A stretch of DNA of 23,576 bases, taken from positions 1 through 23,576 of the forward strand of contig JBITAG010000240.1 in the NCBI GenBank assembly GCA_044439985.1, in the 5' to 3' direction. Under the pieces are notes generated by a model, which saw only the letters and a list, made by a program, of their open reading frames with translations, was not told the DNA's origin and searched no databases. A program made the translations under genes and the position numbers. The stretch comes from JAJRXR01 sp044439985. Its GTDB lineage: Bacteria; Planctomycetota; Phycisphaerae; Phycisphaerales; UBA1924. Below, one piece after another: positions 17,048-23,576 of the stretch; position 1 is the stretch's first letter; every line of letters starts with the position of its first letter.

Positions 17048-17838
17048 GGGGTGACTCCCTGGGTCGCGGGGGCGGTGGGCCGGGTGCGCATCAGCGTGGA
17101 ACGCTGGGAATCGGGGATGGCCGGGTCCTCGGGGGAGACGCCCTGCGACGTCTGGAGGGCGCGGATGTAGGCGACGATCGCCCAGGCCTCCTCGGCGTCG
17201 ATGTTGTGCCCGTAGGCGGGCATGCGGTTGGCGCCGGTGACCTCGTTCCAGAGCCCGTTGCGGATCACGTCGAACATGTACCCGTCGCGCGAGATGCGCT
17301 GCGCCGGGTCGGTGTACTTCGGGTCGAGCAGGTTCGCCGGGATGGGGGACATCCCCGCCTGGGCGACCGTTCCCTGCCCGTCGCCCAGGTACCCGTGGCA
17401 GGCGACGCAGTTGATCTCGAACTGCTTGCGTCCCAGCTCGAGCATCTCGCGGGTGACCGTCGCGGGGATGGTCTCCACGAACTCGTCCGGCCCGGTCTTG
17501 CCCGTGTAGTACACATCGTCCTCGGCCAGGAACGAGGCCCGCTGGACCATGTAGTCCTGCGCCCAGGGCTCCTCGGCGTAACGCACCGGGTCGAAGTCAC
17601 GGCGTGCGAAGGCCACCGCGTTCGGATCGGGCTGACGCTGCGTGCGCATCGTCCCGTCCTGGAGCGCGAAGAACTCCGTCTCGGACTGGGGCTTCCACTT
17701 GGGCTGGTCGTCCATGTCCGGGAAGAACTGACGCGGGCGGGCGTCGGTCCGGTCGCCCCGGCACGCCGTCATCGACACGCCCGCGAGCAACGCGGCGCCA
17801 AGCAGCAGGCCCGCACGGATGGGGGTGGGTCCGGTCAT
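17044..17838 (-). CDS. actE: alternative complex III subunit ActE (monohaem cytochrome c lipoprotein)
   Basis: A membrane-anchored cytochrome c that carries electrons within ACIII toward the oxidase. The protein has 264 residues. The N-terminus has a hydrophobic signal (about 8-22) and a probable lipobox at SMTAC with Cys26; the -3 residue is Met, so the lipobox is imperfect. A single CVACH haem-binding motif is at 144-148 and the likely axial Met206 lies in ANRMPAYGH. The conserved early region QPKWKPQSETEFF...DG (45-62) is typical of ActE. I placed the start at the ATG at 17836-17838, which overlaps the actD stop as TGATG; the frame stays open far upstream, but that part is antisense-free shadow of actD and lacks homology. 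Its C-terminal end overlaps actF by 4 bases. Confidence 0.94.
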   Translation of the reverse strand: MTGPTPIRAGLLLGAALLAGVSMTACRGDRTDARPRQFFPDMDDQPKWKPQSETEFFALQDGTMRTQRQPDPNAVAFARRDFDPVRYAEEPWAQDYMVQRASFLAEDDVYYTGKTGPDEFVETIPATVTREMLELGRKQFEINCVACHGYLGDGQGTVAQAGMSPIPANLLDPKYTDPAQRISRDGYMFDVIRNGLWNEVTGANRMPAYGHNIDAEEAWAIVAYIRALQTSQGVSPEDPAIPDSQRSTLMRTRPTAPATQGVTP

Positions 17839-18476
17839 CAGTCCTCGTCCTCCACGAGTTCGATGCGCTCGGCGCCCGCGGATTCGAGCAGATCGCGCGT
17901 CCGCGCGGGGTCGAAGTTCGGGTCCGAGGCCTCGATGCAGATGAAGAAGCGGTCGTCGGAGACGCTCAGGAAGCGTTCGCGGCTGAACAGGGGGTGGTGG
18001 AACCGGGGCAGCCCGTTGAGCGCGAGCATGCCGAAGAGGCACGTGAACGCGGTCAGCAGGATTCCCAGCTCGAACGTGATCGGGGTGAAGGGCTCCCAGG
18101 CGCCGTACGGCTTGCCCTGCACCACCATCTCGTAGTCGAAGTTCATGAAGTACTGCATCGCGAGCGCCCCACCCACGCCGGTGATCGCGGCGCCGGCGGC
18201 CATCGCAGGCAGGATCGTCCGCTTGACGCCCATCGACCCCTCCATCCCGTGGATCGGGAAGGGGGTGTGCACATCCCACCTGGCGTACCCCGCGTCGCGG
18301 ACCTTCTCGGCGGCGTGCACCACGTCGGGGGTCTTGGAGAACTCCGCGATGATGCCGTGCACCGGTCGCCCCGACTCGGAGACGTACTTCGGCGCGGGGC
18401 GCGGGATGAAGGGCATGTAGTCGCTGGCGATCGCCAGCATCTCGGAGACACTCGGGATCTTCGGCAGTTCTGGCAT
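17838..18476 (-). CDS. actD: alternative complex III subunit ActD (DUF3341)
   Basis: A two-helix ACIII subunit with a cytoplasmic domain, 212 residues. The segment YGIIAEF-like VHGIIAEFSKTPDVVHAAE (39-57), YARWDVHTPFPIHGMEG (64-80) and the helices at about 87-109 and 131-153 are characteristic. LPRFHHPLF follows the second helix, and SDDRFFICIEASD (173-185) belongs to the C-terminal ferredoxin-like part. The protein has no cofactor motif and is thought to stabilise the membrane core. It starts 4 bases after the actC stop and its stop overlaps the actE start by 1 base. Residues 1-30 form a Pro-rich N-terminal extension relative to minimal homologues. Confidence 0.94.
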   Translation of the reverse strand: MPELPKIPSVSEMLAIASDYMPFIPRPAPKYVSESGRPVHGIIAEFSKTPDVVHAAEKVRDAGYARWDVHTPFPIHGMEGSMGVKRTILPAMAAGAAITGVGGALAMQYFMNFDYEMVVQGKPYGAWEPFTPITFELGILLTAFTCLFGMLALNGLPRFHHPLFSRERFLSVSDDRFFICIEASDPNFDPARTRDLLESAGAERIELVEDED

Positions 18477-18479
18477 GGC

Positions 18480-20111
18480 TCAGCTCGCTCCCCCGCGCGC
18501 GGGCGCGGCATCGGCGATCGGATCGGGCGCCTGGTGGTGGTCGTCGTCGTGCCCGTGCGGATCGGCGGCGGGCATGACGGCCTTCAGCTCCGCCATCGCG
18601 AAGACGGGGAGGAACTTGATGAACAGGAGGAAGAGGGTCATAAAGATGCCGCACGACCCGACGAAGGTCAGGATGTCCACCCAGGTCGGGAAGAACATGT
18701 GCCACTCGCCCGGCACGAACGCCCGGTGGAGCGAGGTGACGATGATCACGAACCGCTCGAACCACATCCCGATGGTCACGAAGATCGCCACGACCCAGAC
18801 AACCCACGGGTTCTGACGCAGCTTTCTGAACCAGAAGACCTGCGGCGAGATCACGTTGCAGGTGATCATCGTCCAGTAGGCCCACCAGTAGGGGGCGACG
18901 CTGGGGTTGACGCGGTTGTTGGCGAAGGCCTCAAACTCGAACTTGTTGGCGCCGTACCAGGCGATGAAGAACTCCATCGAGTACGCGAAGCCGACCATCA
19001 TGCCCGTCAGGAGCAGGATCTTGGCCATGTTCTCGATGTGGCGAAGCGTCAGCAGGTCCTTGAAGTTCGGCAGCAACGCCCGCAGCGGGATCAGCAGGAA
19101 GAGGACCATCGCGAAACCGCCGAAGATGGCGCCCGCGACGAAGTAGGGCGGGAAGATCGTCGTGTGCCAGCCCGGGAGCACCGAGGTCGCGAAGTCGAAC
19201 GACACGATCGAGTGCACCGAGAGGACCAGCGGCGTGGAGATGCCCGCGAGGATCAGGTAGGCCGCCTCGTACCGGTGCCAGTGACGGCTCGAGAAACGCC
19301 ACCCGAGCGAGAGCAGCCCGTAGATGTACGCCCGGAGCGTGTCCGGCTTGGGCAGGGGGAGCGTCACGTCGCGTCCGCCCGGCAGCGCGATCACGAACGG
19401 GCGGGACACGCCCAGACGCAGGCGCCGGTCCGCCCGGTCACGCAGCGTCGCCACGTCCGGGATCATGCCCATGTACCAGAAGAGCAGCGAAACCGTCGCG
19501 TAGGTCGAGACCGCGAAGACGTCCCAGAGCAGCGGGGAGCGGAAGTTCGGCCAGATCGCGTTCGAGTTCGGGATCGGGAAGAGCATCCAGGCGAACCAGA
19601 CGCGACCGACGTGGATGCCCGGGAAGATGCCCGCACAGACCACCGCGAAGATCGTCATCGCCTCCGCCGAACGGTTCACCGCCGTTCTCCACTTCTGCTT
19701 GAGCAGGCAGAGAATCGCGGAGATCAGCGTTCCGGCGTGACCGATACCGATCCAGAACACGAAGTTTGTGATGTCCCAGGCCCAGTCCACCTGGTTGTTC
19801 AGGCCCCAGACCCCCACCCCCGTGATGATCAGGTAGAGGATCATCCCCGTGCCGACGGCGGCGATCATCGAGCTGATGGTGATCGCGACGAACCACCACT
19901 TCGGGGCGGGGTCCTCCGCGTACCCGCAGACGATCTGCGTCACCTCGCCGTGCGTTCGGTCGGAGAGGACGAGCGGGGGACGAACGGCGGGATCCTCGAC
20001 GAGCGAGCCGTCGCCCAAATCGGGACCGACGTCACGCCCCGGTGCGTGGGCGCCCTCGCGGAGCCCGGCGAGGCGTTCGGCCGTCACCTTGTCGGGGTGA
20101 ATCGAGCTCAT
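18480..20111 (-). CDS. actC: alternative complex III subunit ActC (NrfD/PsrC-like quinol-binding subunit)
   Basis: The principal membrane subunit of ACIII, homologous to the NrfD/PsrC quinone-binding family, with the quinol site facing the ActB iron-sulphur clusters. It has 543 residues and about ten helices. Typical segments: WWAF-like KWWFVAITISS (71-81), FVFWIGIGHAGTLISAIL (117-134) with the NrfD-type His125, GRVWFAWMLFPIPN (169-182), SMEFFIAWYGANKFE (378-392) and MWFERFVIIVTSLHRAF (449-465). Residues about 228-260 look like an insertion relative to the loop I remember in relatives. The C-terminus has a His/Asp-rich tail (519-526). The start overlaps the actB stop as ATGA; actD follows after three bases. 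Confidence 0.95.
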   Translation of the reverse strand: MSSIHPDKVTAERLAGLREGAHAPGRDVGPDLGDGSLVEDPAVRPPLVLSDRTHGEVTQIVCGYAEDPAPKWWFVAITISSMIAAVGTGMILYLIITGVGVWGLNNQVDWAWDITNFVFWIGIGHAGTLISAILCLLKQKWRTAVNRSAEAMTIFAVVCAGIFPGIHVGRVWFAWMLFPIPNSNAIWPNFRSPLLWDVFAVSTYATVSLLFWYMGMIPDVATLRDRADRRLRLGVSRPFVIALPGGRDVTLPLPKPDTLRAYIYGLLSLGWRFSSRHWHRYEAAYLILAGISTPLVLSVHSIVSFDFATSVLPGWHTTIFPPYFVAGAIFGGFAMVLFLLIPLRALLPNFKDLLTLRHIENMAKILLLTGMMVGFAYSMEFFIAWYGANKFEFEAFANNRVNPSVAPYWWAYWTMITCNVISPQVFWFRKLRQNPWVVWVVAIFVTIGMWFERFVIIVTSLHRAFVPGEWHMFFPTWVDILTFVGSCGIFMTLFLLFIKFLPVFAMAELKAVMPAADPHGHDDDHHQAPDPIADAAPARGGAS

Positions 20112-23100
20112 GCGTGAACTCCGGTTGCGGCGCCGAGGACGCGGAGGCTCAGGGCATAGCCGCGATCGTCGGACCGGTTGGTGTCATAGAAGAAGCCGTG
20201 GGTCTCGGGGTGGTCCCCGCCGTGACCCTCGTGGTGATCCTCCCCGTGCCCGTCGCCGACCCCGCCGTCGTGCCCGCCGTGTCCCCCGCCGTGGTCGAGC
20301 GGGTCGTGGGCGATGCGGGACTCGTACCCCTCGGGGTCGAGGTGGGCCAGGAGCGTCTCGTTGGGGTTGTCCACGCGCATCAGGTGGTGGGTGCGCGGGC
20401 GGGTGTTGAGGTAGCCGAGGACCATGTACGAACGCTGGTTGTCGCGCCACTGGCTCACCCGGCTGTTCGGGTCGAGGATGTCGCCGAAGACGATGGCGTC
20501 GGTCGGGCAGGCCTGCTGGCAGGCGACCTGGAAGAAGCCGTCGGGGATGGGCGCCTCGTAGTCGGGGCCCTTCTCGGTCACCTGGCCGCGCTTCCAGATG
20601 TTCTTGACCTTCACCTCCTGGCGGGCCTCGTTGATGCGCTGGATGCAGTAGGTGCACTTCTCCATCACACCGCGCGACCGGACGGTGACGTCCGGGTTGA
20701 GCTGCATGCGCTGGATCTCGTCCAGCTTCTGGCGCAGGCGGGGCGGGATGAGGTTCTTGTTGAGTTCCTTCTGGGAGACCTGGCCGTCCCCGATGAGGTC
20801 CTCGCCGTAGAACCGCCCGTTGTACTTGTTCCAGCCCCACTCGAAGAAGTTGAATCGACGGACCTTGTAGGGGCAGTTGTTGGCGCAGTACCGGGTGCCG
20901 ATGCACCGGTTGTACGCCATGTCGTTCGTGCCCTCGTCCCCGTGGATGGTCGCGTTGACGGGGCAGACCGTCTCGCAGGGCGCGTTCTCGCAGTGCACGC
21001 AGGCGACGGGCTGGTTCATCATGCCCGTCGGGTTGTTCAGGTCATCACCGCCGAAGTAGCGGTCCACCCGGATCCACTGCATCTCACGGCCCTTGGCCAC
21101 TTCGCGCTTGCCGACGATCGGGATGCTGTTCTCGCTCTGGCACGCGATGGTGCAGACCCCGCACCCCGAGCAGGCGCCCGTGTCGATGGTCATCCCCCAC
21201 TGCGGCCCCTTCGAGTAGGTCGACCCCGGCGCCGGGTCCTCCTGCGACTCGTTCAGGGGGTTGGCGTAGATCGAGACGTTGCGCGGCGTGTGGGCCAGCT
21301 CCCCCATCTTCTCCGCCAGGTGCAGGGGCTGTCCCTCGCCCCCGTAGATGTGGTCCTTCGCGACCAGCGGCGGCGCGTCGCCGTGCTTGTCCCACCACTT
21401 CTTGTCGAGCGAGCGGAGGATGGTGTCGCGACCGCCCATCGTCCAGTGGTTCTGCGTGCTCGCGATGGTGTAGGTGCCGCTCGCCTTAGCCAGCGTGGCG
21501 CCCGCCGCGGTCGCCGGTGAATCGGACGTCCGCAGGGCGTAGGTGTTGAACCCCACCTGATCCCCCACGTGCCCGGCGTCCGTGCGTCCGTATCCGAGGC
21601 GGAGGACGACGGTGTTGTCCGGGAGCCCGGGGAGGATCCAGACGGGCAGCTCGAGCTGGCGCCCGCCGAGCGTGAGCGTCGCCATCTGGGCCTGGGGCAT
21701 CTGCGACTTGGTGTACGGGTTGTACTCGTCCTGCCAGGAGTGCTCGGGGAGCAGACCCAGCGCCTTGGCCGTCGCGGGGCTGACGTAGGCGGGGTTGTCC
21801 CAGACGACCTTCGAGGCCGTGTCGGGCAGCTCCTGAAGCCACCCGCAGTTGGCCCACCGCCCGTCACCGATGTTCCCGGTGGAGAAGACGACCTCGAGCG
21901 CCTCGGGCGTCGGCGCCCCGCCGAGGTTCAGCCCCCCCACCGCGGCACGAACCCCGCCGGCGTTGACGCCCGGCGTCGAACGCTCGGGCTCCGAACCGGC
22001 GAGCAGACCGTCGTGCAGCGCACGCCGCCAACGCTTGTCGAAGGCGCCGTTCTCCACACTCGTGCCGAGCAGCGCGGCCCAGGTCTGACGCACGAGCCCG
22101 TACCCGTCGGGGCTTTCATCGCCGGCGAAGAACGCCAGCAGCTCGATGTCGCTCATCGCCGGGTCGTAGAGCGGGGCGATCATCGGCTGGATGGGCGAGA
22201 TCGTTCCGTCGTACGCCTCGACGTCGCCCCACGACTCAAGGAAGTGGGCGCCGTTGAGGCTCCAGGTTGAGCGGGCCGCCGTCTCGCTGGCGTGCACCGA
22301 CCAGGTGATTGTGGTCGGGATGGTGGCGAACGCGTCGGCGAAGTTGAGGTCCGCCGGGGCGTCGAAGAGCGGGTTCGTGTCGATGCAGACCAGCGTCTCG
22401 ACCGTCCCGGCCCGCATCGCCTCGGTCAGCTCGCGGATCGAGTCGACCGAGCTGCGCGCCTCGTCGGCGCTCATCGGCGTGGTGGTGACCACCGAGCCCA
22501 TCGACCCGAGCGCCTCGTTGATCGCGTGGCAGAGCGCATGGACCGCGCCGGGCTGGCTCGGCCCGGGGATGACCACGCTGTGCCCCTTGTGCGCGAGCAG
22601 GTCCTCGGCGATCTGCGCCACGACCTCCTCGTCCACGCCCGACCCCTCGGGGACCGAGTACCGGCCGGCGCCAACCGCGTTCGCCAGCGCCAGCGCGAAG
22701 GCGGAGATCTGGCTCGGCGCCATCCGCAGGCGGTGATCCGCCATCGAGCCGGTCGCGCTCGGGCAGGACTCGAGCACGTACAGCCGGGACATCTCGTCGC
22801 CCGCGTGACGCACGCGTCGGGAGGCGCCGAGGTCGCGGGCGTGGATCAGGGCCTCCGGGCCGTCCACCACGAAGTCCGAGTCCAGGCTCAGGATGCGCTT
22901 CGCCTCGCCCAGGTTGTAATGCACGCGCGCCGGACCGCCGAACGCGGCCCGGGCGCCTTCAACAGCGCCCGAACGCTCGCTCGCGCTGTACGCGTGCCAG
23001 CTCGCCTCGGGCCAGCGTCGCATGATTCGCGCCCGGAGGCCGTTGCGCGTCGGCGAGGTCTTCTTGTCCACCAGGAAGGCGAGCCCGCGACCGCGCGTCG

Positions 23101-23576
23101 CGTCGAATCCCTCCAGGTGCGTCTTGCCCCACGCCTTGAAGTCGTCCCAGGTCGCGGCCTTCGGGCCCGTCGCGTGGTTCAGGTACACCGGGTGCTTCAG
23201 CCGGTCCGGGTCGTACAGCGTCAGCACGCTCGCCTGCGCCCAGATGCTCGACTTGCCCCGGTTCACCGGGTGGAGCGGGTTGCCCTCGATCTTCGTCGGG
23301 CGCCCCTCGTGGCTCTCGACGATCAGCCCCTCGCAGCCACCGCCCGGCAGCGCCATCGCCGTCGCGTAATACAGGCTCTTGCCGTGAATCACGTCCTCGG
23401 GCTTACGGTTGTACGCGACGATCTTGTGATCGGGGCGCCGGCAGCCGGGCACGGTCGCCGCGCGGGCCAGCGCGGGCGTTGCGCCCCTCGCCGTCTGGGA
23501 GGTCCGGCGCGACGGAGCGGGCCGCTCCGACGCGTGCGGCGGGGCCGCGCGCTCCAGAAAGTCGCGGCACGCGCCG
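20108..23576 (-). CDS. actB: alternative complex III subunit ActB (B1B2 fusion: molybdopterin-oxidoreductase-like plus Fe-S domain), 5' end outside the window
   Basis: The large peripheral subunit of ACIII, taking electrons from quinol through Fe-S clusters. The frame is open from the window edge, so at least 1155 residues are seen and the start is missing. Numbered from a GTG at 23452, residues 1-730 form the molybdopterin-oxidoreductase-like part, which lacks cofactor in known ACIII. The ferredoxin part has 15 Cys (761, 764, 767, 771, 818, 821, 826, 830, 850, 856, 860, 933, 936, 978, 982), exactly enough for three [4Fe-4S] and one [3Fe-4S] cluster. A His/Gly-rich loop (1053-1085) lies near the end. 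Upstream of the GTG, homologous FLER and PPHASE residues, an RR pair and a GC before RRP show that the GTG is not the true start. The expected Tat signal is poor. actA would precede it. Confidence 0.95.
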   Translation of the reverse strand, partial: GACRDFLERAAPPHASERPAPSRRTSQTARGATPALARAATVPGCRRPDHKIVAYNRKPEDVIHGKSLYYATAMALPGGGCEGLIVESHEGRPTKIEGNPLHPVNRGKSSIWAQASVLTLYDPDRLKHPVYLNHATGPKAATWDDFKAWGKTHLEGFDATRGRGLAFLVDKKTSPTRNGLRARIMRRWPEASWHAYSASERSGAVEGARAAFGGPARVHYNLGEAKRILSLDSDFVVDGPEALIHARDLGASRRVRHAGDEMSRLYVLESCPSATGSMADHRLRMAPSQISAFALALANAVGAGRYSVPEGSGVDEEVVAQIAEDLLAHKGHSVVIPGPSQPGAVHALCHAINEALGSMGSVVTTTPMSADEARSSVDSIRELTEAMRAGTVETLVCIDTNPLFDAPADLNFADAFATIPTTITWSVHASETAARSTWSLNGAHFLESWGDVEAYDGTISPIQPMIAPLYDPAMSDIELLAFFAGDESPDGYGLVRQTWAALLGTSVENGAFDKRWRRALHDGLLAGSEPERSTPGVNAGGVRAAVGGLNLGGAPTPEALEVVFSTGNIGDGRWANCGWLQELPDTASKVVWDNPAYVSPATAKALGLLPEHSWQDEYNPYTKSQMPQAQMATLTLGGRQLELPVWILPGLPDNTVVLRLGYGRTDAGHVGDQVGFNTYALRTSDSPATAAGATLAKASGTYTIASTQNHWTMGGRDTILRSLDKKWWDKHGDAPPLVAKDHIYGGEGQPLHLAEKMGELAHTPRNVSIYANPLNESQEDPAPGSTYSKGPQWGMTIDTGACSGCGVCTIACQSENSIPIVGKREVAKGREMQWIRVDRYFGGDDLNNPTGMMNQPVACVHCENAPCETVCPVNATIHGDEGTNDMAYNRCIGTRYCANNCPYKVRRFNFFEWGWNKYNGRFYGEDLIGDGQVSQKELNKNLIPPRLRQKLDEIQRMQLNPDVTVRSRGVMEKCTYCIQRINEARQEVKVKNIWKRGQVTEKGPDYEAPIPDGFFQVACQQACPTDAIVFGDILDPNSRVSQWRDNQRSYMVLGYLNTRPRTHHLMRVDNPNETLLAHLDPEGYESRIAHDPLDHGGGHGGHDGGVGDGHGEDHHEGHGGDHPETHGFFYDTNRSDDRGYALSLRVLGAATGVHA

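Noticed and set aside
17839..18885. Open upstream extension of the actE frame
   Set aside because: It overlaps actD and part of actC, is Arg/Ala-rich without homology, and the proper signal peptide begins at 17838.
20108..23452. ActB as a working molybdopterin enzyme such as a formate dehydrogenase or polysulphide reductase
   Set aside because: The actC-F neighbours, the fused B1B2 layout and the caa3 genes identify ACIII, whose ActB is known to lack the molybdenum cofactor.

Overview
The window is GC-rich, compactly coded DNA, most likely from a planctomycete, probably of the Phycisphaerae type. The evidence is the base composition, a small protein of the Verrucomicrobia/Planctomycetes-restricted family (Minf_1886 / TIGR04138-like) at the left end, and an alternative complex III (ACIII) gene cluster joined to a caa3-type cytochrome c oxidase, an arrangement known in Planctomycetota, Bacteroidota, Rhodothermota and relatives. 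I could run no searches, so the taxonomic assignment is an inference.

Layout from left to right. Positions 1-129 hold no gene I can support. 130-1810 holds three small genes: the lineage-restricted protein (-), an AAG/MPG-type 3-methyladenine DNA glycosylase (-), and a divergent VOC/glyoxalase-fold protein (+). 1814-6225 is a two-gene system II cytochrome c maturation operon (-), resB then ccsA, overlapping by ATGA. 6315-7721 is an amidohydrolase (-) with an altered metal-binding motif. 7843-8706 is a Pal/OmpA-like lipoprotein (+), followed by a strong hairpin terminator at 8752-8786.

From the right edge down to 8799 runs one long minus-strand respiratory operon: actB (open at the window edge; actA would lie outside), actC, actD, actE, actF, a small single-TM protein, SCO copper chaperone, coxII with a fused cytochrome c domain, coxI, coxIII, coxIV, and an unknown two-TM protein. 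Gaps are 42 bases or less, and several neighbours overlap by 1-11 bases, which suggests transcriptional and translational coupling.

The genes form one functional story. ACIII oxidises quinol (ActC and ActF in the membrane, ActB Fe-S clusters, ActE haem c). Electrons pass to the cytochrome c domain on CoxII, then CuA, then the haem/CuB centre of CoxI. SCO supplies copper to CuA. ResB/CcsA attach haem to ActE and CoxII. The candidates for undescribed biology are the 138-residue and 297-residue membrane proteins inside the operon, a roughly 180-residue hydrophilic extension on subunit IV, histidine-rich segments in several subunits of the same complex, and the HxH-to-PxH change in the amidohydrolase. 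No tRNA, rRNA, CRISPR, transposase or phage gene was seen, and no gene-free stretch exceeds 300 bases.
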